In this document: positions 1-7,895 of the stretch, in pieces
Position numbering within the stretch: the first letter of the stretch is position 1
Layout of the letters: every line of letters begins with the position of its first letter
DNA from: Oscillospiraceae bacterium
GTDB taxonomy: Bacteria > Bacillota > Clostridia > Oscillospirales > Oscillospiraceae
Direction: 5' to 3'
Assembly: GCA_902783035.1 (NCBI GenBank)
Contig: CACZPK010000058.1
Location: forward strand, 1-40,427
DNA length: 40,427 nucleotides
Program-made: the position numbers and the translations under genes
The notes under the pieces: generated by a model
What the model was told of the DNA's origin: nothing
Seen by the model: only the letters and a program-made list of their open reading frames with translations
Database searches by the model: none

Positions 1-99
1 GGATTTGGTAAATTTTTCAAAAAAATATTCAGGGCACATAAAATTTTGACAGTATGCGGATACTAGCACACGACCCAGCACAAAAAGGAGGATATTCTC

Positions 100-318
100 A
101 TGGTTCTTGATAAGACGGCGCTGACGCTTGCCATCGTCGGCGCGCTCAACTGGGGCAGTGTAGGCCTGTTCGGCTTTGATCTGGTCGCCTTTCTGTTCGG
201 CGGGCAGACCGGCGCCGTCAGCCGCGTGGTCTATACGCTTGTCGGTCTCGCGGGCCTGTGGTGCATCACGCTTCTGTTCCGTGAAACCGAGCCCTTTGAG
301 AGCAAAGATCACGCCTGA
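100..318 (+). CDS. DUF378 family small membrane protein
   Basis: This 72-residue protein has two hydrophobic segments, at about residues 6-28 and 38-60. It carries the ALNWGSVGLFGFDLV signature typical of the DUF378 (YuzA-like) family, whose members are small integral membrane proteins of unknown function. The start is fixed by a strong AAAGGAGGA ribosome site at 84-92, seven bases before the ATG. A TTGACA at 46-51 could be a -35 element, but I see no convincing -10 at normal spacing. The gene stands alone and is followed at once by a hairpin terminator. The family call is confident; no role can be assigned. Confidence 0.85.
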   Translation: MVLDKTALTLAIVGALNWGSVGLFGFDLVAFLFGGQTGAVSRVVYTLVGLAGLWCITLLFRETEPFESKDHA

Positions 319-333
319 AGATCTCGCAGCGCA

Positions 334-372
334 AAGGAAAGCCCCGCAAAAGCGGGGTTTTCCTTCTTTTTC
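334..372 (+). terminator. Rho-independent terminator between converging genes
   Basis: An inverted repeat with core CCCCGC-AAAA-GCGGGG (342-357) is extended by AAAGGAAA pairing with TTTTCCTT, and a T-rich tract follows. It sits between the DUF378 gene and the converging lipoprotein gene. The minus-strand side also ends in a T-rich run, so it may work in both directions. Confidence 0.85.
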
Positions 373-377
373 CGTAA

Positions 378-1769
378 TTACCAGATGGTCCGGAAGTCGG
401 TAAAACGCGCATGTCCGTCCTCTCCCAGCACGAACGGCATCGCAGTGTCGCTCGTATCCTTCAGGACCCATTCCTCCTTCTCCTCGTCGTAATCACGCCA
501 CTGGATCGTGGCAATGATCCTGCCGCTCTTGCCGTCGGCGTCCAGTTCGGCGCGGCAGCTCACCGAGTCAATATACATATCTGTCCCGCGCCCCGCAGGG
601 ATCACATAGGCTACGCCGTCCACCTCCCGCAACAGCGGATACATGCCGCCCATGCTGTTCACCAGCCGCTGCTGCACCACGTCGTCGGAAAAGCGCGTTT
701 GCATCTGTGCGCGCAGGTCGGCAATCGAAGTAACACCAGGCACGTCGACGCGATAATACGTCATATCGGAAAATTCCTTCGTATCCGTGTTGTCAAACGG
801 CATCCCGCCTTCGAACCAGTACCACATATCGTTCGCTTCATAGAAATCGCCCACCGCCCTGTCCTCCGACGAGGGCGCCAGCAGACGCTCGCCGCGTTCG
901 TTCAGGTAAGATACAAGACGGTCGCGCCCAATGGTAAACTCCGGTACCCCCAGCGCATGCGGCGCTATCTCGTACTCCGTGAAAAGCACGGTCATACCAT
1001 TTTCGTCAAAAAAGGCGTCAAAATCCGTCTTTGCCCGGACGGTCTCTTCAAAGTCCTGGAAATATCCCTCATATGCTTCCGAGGCATAGATCTGATTCAC
1101 GATCTCATCCGCAATGACCCTGCGCAGCGCCTCCGGGCGGCCGGTCAGCGACATCGGCGTAACAAAAGCCCCCTCACCGAGGTCAAAATTCCAAACCACA
1201 TAGCTCCAGTCCGGGTGAGCGCCGCCCATATTGACATACTCCGCCGCGCGAATGCTCAGGAGGTCCCCGCTGTGGAAAACGCTCTCAACAGTCAGCTGAT
1301 CGGTAAGCGTCAGGAAATCAATACCCTGCTGCGTCTTCCATGCATACTGCTCGCTTCCCTCCTTGCGGAAGCTGTCAAATTCCTCAAGCGACGCCATCTC
1401 GTATGCGGCAACCTCGTCGTTGAACGCCTTGCATATGGCAATCTGCTCCGCCGTGACGCCGAGGTTGGGCAGGTGCCCGTCAAAAGTCTTTCCCGATGTG
1501 CTTTTCATCCGCAAAACGGGCCGCTCAAACTGCCAGGCCGCCAGCACCGTGCCGTCGTCCGCCTTCTCCTCTTCCGCCGCGGTCTCCATAACCACCTCGT
1601 AGTCCCACGCTTCCTTTTCCGGCGCCTGCGCGGACGTTGGCCCCGCCTCGCTGCCTGCCGCTGCGTCCGCTGCTGGCGGCACGGTCTGCACCGCCTCCTG
1701 ACGCGCCGCACAGCCAAAGAGTGCCACCGTCAAAACCAGCGCCAACCCTATTGCAAGCCCTCGTCTCAT
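378..1769 (-). CDS. RsiV-like lipoprotein (DUF4163/DUF3298 type)
   Basis: A secreted lipoprotein of 463 residues. The N-terminus MRRGLAIGLALVLTVALFGC is a lipobox signal peptide with the lipidated Cys at residue 20. The middle part resembles the DUF4163 plus DUF3298 pair of RsiV and PdaC-like proteins, including the characteristic GGAHP segment (VNMGGAHPDW) and a downstream YEIAPHALGVPEFTI stretch. The C-terminal 130 or so residues are an extension I do not recognise. I chose the ATG at 1769 because AAAGGAG lies eight bases upstream; an in-frame start at 1808 would overlap tmcAL and put 13 charged residues before the signal peptide. It lies 31 bp after tmcAL and may share its transcript. DUF3298 proteins are extracellular sensors or wall-associated proteins, so the exact role is open. 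Confidence 0.75.
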   Translation of the reverse strand: MRRGLAIGLALVLTVALFGCAARQEAVQTVPPAADAAAGSEAGPTSAQAPEKEAWDYEVVMETAAEEEKADDGTVLAAWQFERPVLRMKSTSGKTFDGHLPNLGVTAEQIAICKAFNDEVAAYEMASLEEFDSFRKEGSEQYAWKTQQGIDFLTLTDQLTVESVFHSGDLLSIRAAEYVNMGGAHPDWSYVVWNFDLGEGAFVTPMSLTGRPEALRRVIADEIVNQIYASEAYEGYFQDFEETVRAKTDFDAFFDENGMTVLFTEYEIAPHALGVPEFTIGRDRLVSYLNERGERLLAPSSEDRAVGDFYEANDMWYWFEGGMPFDNTDTKEFSDMTYYRVDVPGVTSIADLRAQMQTRFSDDVVQQRLVNSMGGMYPLLREVDGVAYVIPAGRGTDMYIDSVSCRAELDADGKSGRIIATIQWRDYDEEKEEWVLKDTSDTAMPFVLGEDGHARFTDFRTIW

Positions 1770-1800
1770 CCCACTCGCTCCTTTCCATCTCTTCAGCTTT

Positions 1801-3009
1801 TTATACAATCACCGGATTCGTCGTCCACTCGCTCCCGCCTGCGCTCTGCGCCAGATCCGGATACGCAAGCGCATACAGATCGGTTGCGCGTGCCTCCGTT
1901 TCCAGTAGATTTTTCGCAGATTCAGTCAATTTTTTGACGTCCGTCGGGCGGATCAACACAGGCAATTTTGACGTCCTTCGCATCTCATGCAGCAAGTCTT
2001 TTCCCTTGTCACCCATCGCCAGCACGCGGATATACGGGACATCTATCCGCCGTTGTGCAGGGAAAACACCCAGATAGCAGGACAGCAAAAAACGTCGCAG
2101 GCGCGCATGCGCGTAGCGTTTGGTCTTCACCGCATCCAGCAGCGCGCCGATCCCCGTTGCCTTGCGCGCAGCGTCAAAAAAGCGGTGGTACACCCCCTCG
2201 CCCCCCTCGTCAAAAGCAGCGAAGTCCGCCTCCGTCATCGCGCGCAGCCGCGTCAGAACGGCGCGTTCCATCGTTTCCATCCGCACGGGGGCACGCCCTG
2301 CCGCACGCTCCGCCGCATAGAGCCGCAGCATGTCTGCGGTAACGTAGCGGCTCCACGCGTCGCAGCCGTCCGCCGTATCCGATTCCAGAATGCGTTCCCG
2401 CAGAAAAGACGCCGAGGCATACGCGTCCGCCGCAGCCGCGTCATGCGCCGCGCCGACACGCGGCAAGGCAAGCGGCACGATGGCACTTGCCTGCGCACGC
2501 AGCGCTTTACAGTATTCGACGCCCAAAATGTCGTTCGGGTTCCCAAGGATTTCCGCATCCGCGCCGCACAAGCGCTCCGCCGCACGCTGCCGCGCCGCCG
2601 CAAAGCTGTCGCCCCGCAAAATTTCCTCCCGGAGCGCTGCAGGGAATTCCGTCGCGCAAAGCGCTTGCGCCACGCGAACCAACGCATTCGTATCCGCGCA
2701 TTCGCTGCCAAAGGCCAGCGTATCCACCACGCCTGTCGCCGCCAGCACCTCCACACCTCCGCGCGCAAATCCCTCCGCCGACGCGGTTGCCCACGGCAGC
2801 GGCAGTTCCAGCACAAGGTCGGCGCCGCCTCGCACGGCGGCCTCCGCACGGACATGCTTGCGCAGCAGGGCAAAGTCCCCCCGCTGGACAAAGTTTCCGC
2901 TCATCACACAGACGATCCCGTCCGCGCCGCGTCGGCGCAGTTCCGCGAGCTGCCAGGCGTGGCCCGTGTGAAAAGGGTTGTATTCGCAAATAACTCCGGC
3001 AATATGCAT
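1801..3009 (-). CDS. tmcAL: tRNA(Met) cytidine acetate ligase TmcAL (YlbM)
   Basis: A 402-residue protein starting MHIAGVICEYNPFHTGH, the nucleotidyltransferase-type HxGH ATP site (residues 14-17), followed by SGNFVQRG and the LVLELP and AFGSE segments typical of the YlbM/TmcAL family. Known members activate free acetate with ATP and acetylate the wobble cytidine (ac4C34) of elongator tRNA-Met. Length matches the family (about 400). The ATG at 3009 is preceded by TGAGG at a five-base gap. It is divergent from ackA with 119 bp between the two starts, linking an acetate-consuming tRNA modifier to acetate kinase. The C-terminal half is very rich in Ala and Arg codons, in keeping with the local GC content. 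Confidence 0.9.
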   Translation of the reverse strand: MHIAGVICEYNPFHTGHAWQLAELRRRGADGIVCVMSGNFVQRGDFALLRKHVRAEAAVRGGADLVLELPLPWATASAEGFARGGVEVLAATGVVDTLAFGSECADTNALVRVAQALCATEFPAALREEILRGDSFAAARQRAAERLCGADAEILGNPNDILGVEYCKALRAQASAIVPLALPRVGAAHDAAAADAYASASFLRERILESDTADGCDAWSRYVTADMLRLYAAERAAGRAPVRMETMERAVLTRLRAMTEADFAAFDEGGEGVYHRFFDAARKATGIGALLDAVKTKRYAHARLRRFLLSCYLGVFPAQRRIDVPYIRVLAMGDKGKDLLHEMRRTSKLPVLIRPTDVKKLTESAKNLLETEARATDLYALAYPDLAQSAGGSEWTTNPVIV

Positions 3010-3029
3010 AAGAACCTCAAAATTTCTGC

Positions 3030-3058
3030 TTGTTTTTATACCCGATTCTTGATATAAT
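3030..3058 (+). promoter_or_regulatory. Sigma-A promoter of ackA
   Basis: TTGTTT at 3030-3035, a 17-bp spacer and a perfect TATAAT at 3053-3058. Transcription would start near 3065, leaving a leader of about 64 nt before ackA. Confidence 0.75.
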
Positions 3059-3128
3059 TTCTATGTTGTGTATCTTAGCGAAAAAAACTGCGTGTTGCAA
3101 GCGCAAAAGAAAAAAGGAGCCTGTTTTT

Positions 3129-4328
3129 ATGAACGTATTGGTCATCAACGCGGGAAGTTCTTCCCTCAAGTATCAGCTGCTCAACCCCGAGACCGGTGAT
3201 CTGCTGGCAAAGGGGCTGTGCGAGCGCATCGGCATCGACGGCAAGTTCACCTACAAGCCCCAGCTGCCCGGCAAGGAGAAGCTGGACGCGGTTGACGTCG
3301 CCATGCCGACCCACAATGAGGCGATCAAGGCTGTGCTTGATGCGCTGGTCGACTCGAAGAACGGCGTCGTCGCCTCCATGAAGGAGATCGACGCGGTCGG
3401 TCACCGTGTCGTCCACGGCGGTGAGAAATTCGCCAAAAGCGTCGTCATCACCGACGAGGTCATGAAAGCGATTGAGGAGTGCAACCCGCTTGCCCCGCTG
3501 CACAATCCCGCCAACATCATCGGCATCAAGGCATGCCAGGCTCTCATGCCCGGTGTACCGATGGTCGCCGTGTTCGACACCGCGTTCCATCAGACGATGC
3601 CCCCGGTCGCCTATACTTACGCCCTGCCCTATGAGTATTACGAGAAGGACAAGGTGCGTCGTTACGGTTTCCACGGCACGTCCCACAAGTACGTCTCCCA
3701 GCGTGCGGCGGATATGCTCGGCAAGCCCATTGAAAATCTGAAGCTGATCTCCTGCCACCTCGGCAACGGTTCCTCCGTCACCGCGATCGACGGCGGCAAG
3801 AGCGTGGACACCTCCATGGGCTTCACGCCGCTGGCCGGCGTGCCGATGGGTACCCGCTCCGGTGACCTCGACGCGGGCATTCTCGAATACCTGATGAACA
3901 AGTACGGCATGAATATCACGGAGATGCTCACTATCCTCAACAAGAAGTCCGGCGTACAGGGCGTTTCCGGCGTCAGCTCCGACTTCCGTGATCTGGAATC
4001 CGCTTTCAAGGACGGCAACAAGCGTGCCGGTCTCGCTGTCGATATGTTCAATTATGGCGTCAAGAAGCTCATCGGCGCCTATGCCGCCGCGATGGGTGGC
4101 GTGGACGCGATCATCTTCACCGCGGGCGTTGGCGAGAACAGCGCCAGCCAGCGCATGGCGATCGCCTCCGGTCTGGAGTTCATGGGCGTGAAGATGGACG
4201 AGGATGCGAACAAGGTCCGCGGCGAGGAGCGTGTGATCTCCGCTGCCGATTCCAAGGTCAAGGTGCTGCTCATTCCGACGAATGAGGAACTGATGATCGC
4301 AATGGATACCGCGAGCCTGGTCAAGTAA
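3129..4328 (+). CDS. ackA: Acetate kinase
   Basis: A 399-residue acetate kinase interconverting acetyl phosphate plus ADP and acetate plus ATP, the final ATP-forming step of acetate fermentation. It shows the full set of family motifs: NAGSSSLKY near the N-terminus (Asn7), HRVVHGGE (Arg93), [11 protein letters not shown] (Asp150), FHGTSHKYV (His182), [10 protein letters not shown] (Arg243) and a C-terminal GVGENS glycine loop. The catalytic Asp, His and Arg keep the relative spacing of the Methanosarcina enzyme (148, 180, 241). The ATG at 3129 follows AAAAAAGGAG; the upstream in-frame extension to 3030 lacks a ribosome site and covers the promoter. No phosphotransacetylase gene lies in the window. 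Codon use is strongly biased, suggesting high expression. Confidence 0.98.
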   Translation: MNVLVINAGSSSLKYQLLNPETGDLLAKGLCERIGIDGKFTYKPQLPGKEKLDAVDVAMPTHNEAIKAVLDALVDSKNGVVASMKEIDAVGHRVVHGGEKFAKSVVITDEVMKAIEECNPLAPLHNPANIIGIKACQALMPGVPMVAVFDTAFHQTMPPVAYTYALPYEYYEKDKVRRYGFHGTSHKYVSQRAADMLGKPIENLKLISCHLGNGSSVTAIDGGKSVDTSMGFTPLAGVPMGTRSGDLDAGILEYLMNKYGMNITEMLTILNKKSGVQGVSGVSSDFRDLESAFKDGNKRAGLAVDMFNYGVKKLIGAYAAAMGGVDAIIFTAGVGENSASQRMAIASGLEFMGVKMDEDANKVRGEERVISAADSKVKVLLIPTNEELMIAMDTASLVK

Positions 4329-4343
4329 AAAGCGCATAGCAAA

Positions 4344-4378
4344 GGGGGAGTTTCCGTTTGGAAACTCCCACCTTTTTT
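4344..4378 (+). terminator. Terminator of ackA, shared with the converging glucokinase gene
   Basis: A perfect 10-bp stem GGGAGTTTCC (4346-4355) and GGAAACTCCC (4360-4369) with a 4-nt loop is followed by ACC and a run of six T. A-rich sequence on the left side makes it a plausible terminator for the minus-strand operon too. Confidence 0.9.
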
Positions 4379-4385
4379 CCATTTT

Positions 4386-5321
4386 TCAGTCTTTTGCCAG
4401 CAGCGCCGCGCCGATCACACCGGCCTGATAGCCCAGCGTACACTGGATCAGGCGCGTATGCTTTTTCACATACGCCGTGCCAAACTCCTGCCGGCGCACT
4501 TCCTCGCGCAACGGCGCGAGCAGCGCCTCGCCCTGATTGGCAACGCCGCCGGAGAAAGCGATGACCTCCGGGAAGAAAATATTGATGACGTTCGTCACGC
4601 CTGCGGCCAGGAACTTCACGTACGTCCGCACGACCTCCGCGCCCGCGTGGTCGCCGCGTGCCTTGGCGGTAAACGCCGTGCGCCCGTCGACACCGCCGCT
4701 CTCCTCCGCGATGCGGTGCATTGCACTGTCCGGATACTGCGCCATTGCCTCCGTGGTCATGCGAATAAGCGCGGTGGCAGAGGAATAAACCTCAAAGCAG
4801 CCCTTGCGCCCGCAGGTGCACTGCGGCCCGTCCTCACGGATCACCATATGTCCCAGCTCGCTCGCTGCACCCGTATAGCCCGTGAGCATCTTGCCCTCCA
4901 GCACCACACCGCAGCCGACTCCCGTGCCGAGCGTCAGCACGACGACGCTGTGCGCGCCCTTGCCGGCGCCGACCGCAGCCTCCGCCAGCGCAGCGACGTT
5001 GGCGTCATTGCCGAGGCGAATGCGATAGCCCGTGCGCTTCTCAATTGCCGTACGCATATCGTAGCGGATTAGATTGAGGTTAAACGCGCACAGCACCTCG
5101 CCGCTCTCATCGTCCACGGTGCCGGGACAGCCAAGACCGACGCCGCCGAAGGTCTCCCCCTGCTCCAGTTCCCGAATCAGCGCCGCGATACCGTCCGCAA
5201 TGGCCTCAGGTCCGTTTTTCACATGGGTCGGACGCGATGCCTCGCGCAGGATCTCGCCCGCCTCGTTGACAACGCCGCCCTTGATGTTCGTACCGCCGAG
5301 GTCGATTCCCAGATAGTTCAT
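4386..5321 (-). CDS. glcK: ROK-family glucokinase
   Basis: A 311-residue ROK-family sugar kinase. The N-terminal phosphate loop is GIDLGGTNIKGG (5-16), the catalytic Asp lies in LGNDANVA (Asp106), the second phosphate loop is LGTGVGCGVV (131-140), and the ROK zinc site is His158 plus Cys168, Cys170 and Cys175 in CxCGxxGC. Length and motifs fit bacterial glucokinases, which make glucose-6-phosphate from glucose and ATP in the cytoplasm; other hexose specificities within ROK cannot be excluded. The ATG at 5321 has AAGGAGG five bases upstream. It is the last gene of galE-glmM-glcK, 34 bp behind glmM, so it probably works with them in feeding glucose into nucleotide-sugar synthesis. Confidence 0.88.
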   Translation of the reverse strand: MNYLGIDLGGTNIKGGVVNEAGEILREASRPTHVKNGPEAIADGIAALIRELEQGETFGGVGLGCPGTVDDESGEVLCAFNLNLIRYDMRTAIEKRTGYRIRLGNDANVAALAEAAVGAGKGAHSVVVLTLGTGVGCGVVLEGKMLTGYTGAASELGHMVIREDGPQCTCGRKGCFEVYSSATALIRMTTEAMAQYPDSAMHRIAEESGGVDGRTAFTAKARGDHAGAEVVRTYVKFLAAGVTNVINIFFPEVIAFSGGVANQGEALLAPLREEVRRQEFGTAYVKKHTRLIQCTLGYQAGVIGAALLAKD

Positions 5322-5355
5322 AAAGCCCTCCTTGTGTGCGCCGTTGGCCGCAGCG

Positions 5356-6717
5356 TCAAACCGCGTGTCCCTGTGCCCGAATCACGCCGACAACTTCCTC
5401 TACATAGCGGTGGCAGACCGCTTCGCTCTCAGCCTCCACCATCACGCGGATCACCGGCTCCGTGCCGCTCTCGCGTACGAGGATGCGTCCGGTGTCTCCC
5501 AACGCGTCCGCAACGCGTTTGACAGCCGCCTGCACCGCCTCGTCCGCCTGCGCCGCGGCCTTGTCCCGCACCTTTACGTTCTCCAGAACCTGCGGGTACA
5601 TCGTAAAGCCTTCGCTCAGCGCGCTCATGGGTTTTTCCCGCGCGCAGAGCACTTCCATCAGCTTGAGCGACGTCAGAATACCGTCGCCAGTGCTGGCATA
5701 CTTGGTAAAGATGATATGTCCCGACTGCTCGCCGCCCAGACGGCAGCCGTGCTCGGTCATGTATTCATAGACGTATTTGTCGCCCACCTTGGTCTTGGCA
5801 TAGCCGATGCCCAGCTCGTCAAACGCCTTGTAAAGCCCAAAGTTGCTCATGATCGTCGTGACGACGGTGTTGGTCAGCAGTTTGCCGCGCTCATGCATGA
5901 ACTTGCCGTAAATATAGAGGATGTGGTCGCCGGTAATGACATTTCCCTTTTCATCCACCGCAAGGCAACGGTCGGCATCACCGTCATAGGCAAAGCCCAC
6001 ATCGCAGTGGTTTTCCACCACAAACTTCTGCAGTCCCTCAATATGCGTCGAGCCAGCGTTCTCATTGATATTCAGACCGTTCGGCTCGGCATTGATAACA
6101 AGCGTCTTGGCGCCGAGCGCGTCGAACACCGCACGCGCAATGCTCCATGCCGCGCCATTGGCACAGTCGAGCGCAACGGTCTTGTCGCGGAAGGAGTACA
6201 CGCCCAGCGAAATGAGGTAACCGATGTAGCGGTTGCGTCCCGCAACATAGTCCACCGTACAGCCGATCTCGTCGCGGTGGGCCAAAGGCGCTTCCTCCGT
6301 GCCGTCCAGATAGGCTTCGATTTTTTCAATGGTCTCCTCGTCCATCTTCTCACCGCGGGAGTTGATGAGCTTGATGCCATTGTCGTAGTACGGATTGTGG
6401 GATGCGGAGATCATGATACCGCAGTCAAATTCGTCCACGCGGGTGATATACGCCACCGACGGCGTGGTGGTGACATGCATGATATACGCGTCCGCGCCGG
6501 AGGCGACGATACCGCCGACAAGGCTGTACTCAAACATATACGACGAGCGGCGCGTGTCCTTGCCGATGAGCACGCGCGCCTTCTTCTTTGAGCCGTCCGC
6601 GCGCCTCTTTTCACTGTAATACCAGCCGAGAAAACGGCCGATCTGATAGGCGTGTTCCGCTGTCAGGCCGACGTTAGCTTCCCCGCGGAAACCGTCGGTG
6701 CCAAAATACTTACCCAA
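5356..6717 (-). CDS. glmM: Phosphoglucosamine mutase GlmM
   Basis: The enzyme converts glucosamine-6-phosphate to glucosamine-1-phosphate on the way to UDP-GlcNAc for peptidoglycan. It begins with the family signature GKYFGTDGFRG and has the phosphoserine loop ISASHNPYYDNG (Ser106), the metal loop DGDADRC and the C-terminal phosphate-binding RESGTEPVIRVM. Length (453 aa) is normal. There is no ATG start: an in-frame stop lies just upstream and the only candidate starts are TTG codons at 6729 and 6717. I chose 6717 because it gives the canonical N-terminus; neither has a good ribosome site, only AAGAAAG. The start lies 6-18 bases after the galE stop, so translational coupling to galE is likely. 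Confidence 0.95.
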   Translation of the reverse strand: MGKYFGTDGFRGEANVGLTAEHAYQIGRFLGWYYSEKRRADGSKKKARVLIGKDTRRSSYMFEYSLVGGIVASGADAYIMHVTTTPSVAYITRVDEFDCGIMISASHNPYYDNGIKLINSRGEKMDEETIEKIEAYLDGTEEAPLAHRDEIGCTVDYVAGRNRYIGYLISLGVYSFRDKTVALDCANGAAWSIARAVFDALGAKTLVINAEPNGLNINENAGSTHIEGLQKFVVENHCDVGFAYDGDADRCLAVDEKGNVITGDHILYIYGKFMHERGKLLTNTVVTTIMSNFGLYKAFDELGIGYAKTKVGDKYVYEYMTEHGCRLGGEQSGHIIFTKYASTGDGILTSLKLMEVLCAREKPMSALSEGFTMYPQVLENVKVRDKAAAQADEAVQAAVKRVADALGDTGRILVRESGTEPVIRVMVEAESEAVCHRYVEEVVGVIRAQGHAV

Positions 6718-6734
6718 TTTCCATACCAACTTTC

Positions 6735-7790
6735 TTAGATTTTATAACCGTTTGGATTCTGCTTTTGCCAGTTCCACGAATCGCGGCACATCTCCTCAAT
6801 GCCGTACTGCGCTTCCCAGCCCAGCTCACGCTTCGCCTTCTCCGGCGAAGAATACGCCTTTGCCACATCCCCGGGACGGCGCGGCTGGATGACATACGGC
6901 AGCTTGAGGCCGTTCGCCTTTTCAAAGGCGCGTACGACCTCCAGCACCGAGTAGCCGCGGCCCGTGCCAAGGTTGTAAACCGCCAGACCGCAGTTGCGCT
7001 CCACTGCGGTGAGCGCCTTGACGTGTCCGCGCGCCAGATCGACAACATGGATGTAATCGCGCACCCCTGTGCCGTCCGGCGTATCATAGTCGTCACCGAA
7101 CACGTTGAGGTGGTCGAGCTTGCCGACTGCCACCTGCGTGATGTAAGGCATCAGGTTGTTGGGAATGCCGTTGGGGTCCTCGCCGATCCGCCCAGACGGA
7201 TGCGCGCCGATGGGGTTGAAGTAACGCAGCAGCACCACGTTCCACGGCTGCGCTTCGCCGTTTTTGACGTCGGCGGTATACAGATCGCTCATGATCTGTT
7301 CCAGCATCGACTTTGTCCAGCCATAGGGGTTCGTGCACTGTCCCTTGGGGCAATCCTCCGTGATGGGAACGGTCGCCGGGTCGCCGTAAACCGTTGCCGA
7401 CGAGGAAAAGATGATGCTCTTGCAGCCGTTGCGCCGCATCACATCCAGCAGCACCAGCGACCCGCCGATGTTGTTGTCATAGTACTCCCACGGTTTCAGG
7501 ACGCTCTCGCCCACCGCCTTGAGGCCCGCAAAGTGGATGCAGCAGTCAAAAGGCGCATTCTCGGCGAAAACGCGTTCCAGACCCGCCCGGTCACGCAGAT
7601 CGACATGGTAGAACGGGATCGACGCCACCTCCGGGCGTTCTTTCCGCACCAGCTCCAACACGCGTGCAAGCGCCTCTTCGCTGGCGTTCACCAAATTGTC
7701 AACCACAACGACGTCGTGTCCGGCAAGCAGAAGCTCGACCACGGTATGGGAACCGATATAGCCGGCACCGCCGGTTACAAGGATATTCAT
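6735..7790 (-). CDS. galE: UDP-glucose 4-epimerase GalE
   Basis: A 351-residue short-chain dehydrogenase-type epimerase interconverting UDP-glucose and UDP-galactose. It has the NAD-binding loop TGGAGYIGS (6-14), HFAGLKAVGES, FSSSATVYG with the catalytic Ser, and the YGWTK catalytic Tyr146-x3-Lys150. The C-terminal part contains the PRRPGDVA sugar-nucleotide motif. The ATG at 7790 is preferred over 7823 because GGGAGG lies six bases before it and the protein then starts MNILVTGG like its relatives. It is the first gene of the galE-glmM-glcK operon behind a strong promoter, so its likely main job is supplying UDP-sugars for wall or surface polymers; no other Leloir genes are nearby. Confidence 0.96.
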   Translation of the reverse strand: MNILVTGGAGYIGSHTVVELLLAGHDVVVVDNLVNASEEALARVLELVRKERPEVASIPFYHVDLRDRAGLERVFAENAPFDCCIHFAGLKAVGESVLKPWEYYDNNIGGSLVLLDVMRRNGCKSIIFSSSATVYGDPATVPITEDCPKGQCTNPYGWTKSMLEQIMSDLYTADVKNGEAQPWNVVLLRYFNPIGAHPSGRIGEDPNGIPNNLMPYITQVAVGKLDHLNVFGDDYDTPDGTGVRDYIHVVDLARGHVKALTAVERNCGLAVYNLGTGRGYSVLEVVRAFEKANGLKLPYVIQPRRPGDVAKAYSSPEKAKRELGWEAQYGIEEMCRDSWNWQKQNPNGYKI

Positions 7791-7825
7791 AGACATCCTC
7801 CCATTTTCCAAAAAATTACGCAATC

Positions 7826-7854
7826 ATCATAACAAATACAAAAGGGGGTGTCAA
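7826..7854 (-). promoter_or_regulatory. Sigma-A promoter of the galE-glmM-glcK operon
   Basis: On the minus strand TTGACA (7849-7854), a 17-bp spacer and TATGAT (7826-7831), giving a leader of about 30 nt before galE. The -35 is overlapped by one arm of an inverted repeat (7853-7861). Confidence 0.85.
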
Positions 7855-7895
7855 GCGCCGCGCCACAACGGGCAATCCGCAGAAATGCGGCGCTT
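7853..7895 (-). repeat. Inverted repeat at the end of the lysozyme gene
   Basis: Nine-base arms AAGCGCCGC (7853-7861) and GCGGCGCTT (7887-7895) enclose a smaller hairpin CCGCA-GAAA-TGCGG (7877-7890, overlapping the outer arm). The structure starts at the lysozyme stop codon and ends inside the galE -35. It could be a poor terminator (only CCCCCTTTTG follows on the minus strand) or an operator. Confidence 0.5.

Noticed and set aside
3075..4382. A 435-residue minus-strand frame opposite ackA
   Set aside because: Antisense shadow of a strongly biased gene; the ackA frame has all catalytic motifs.
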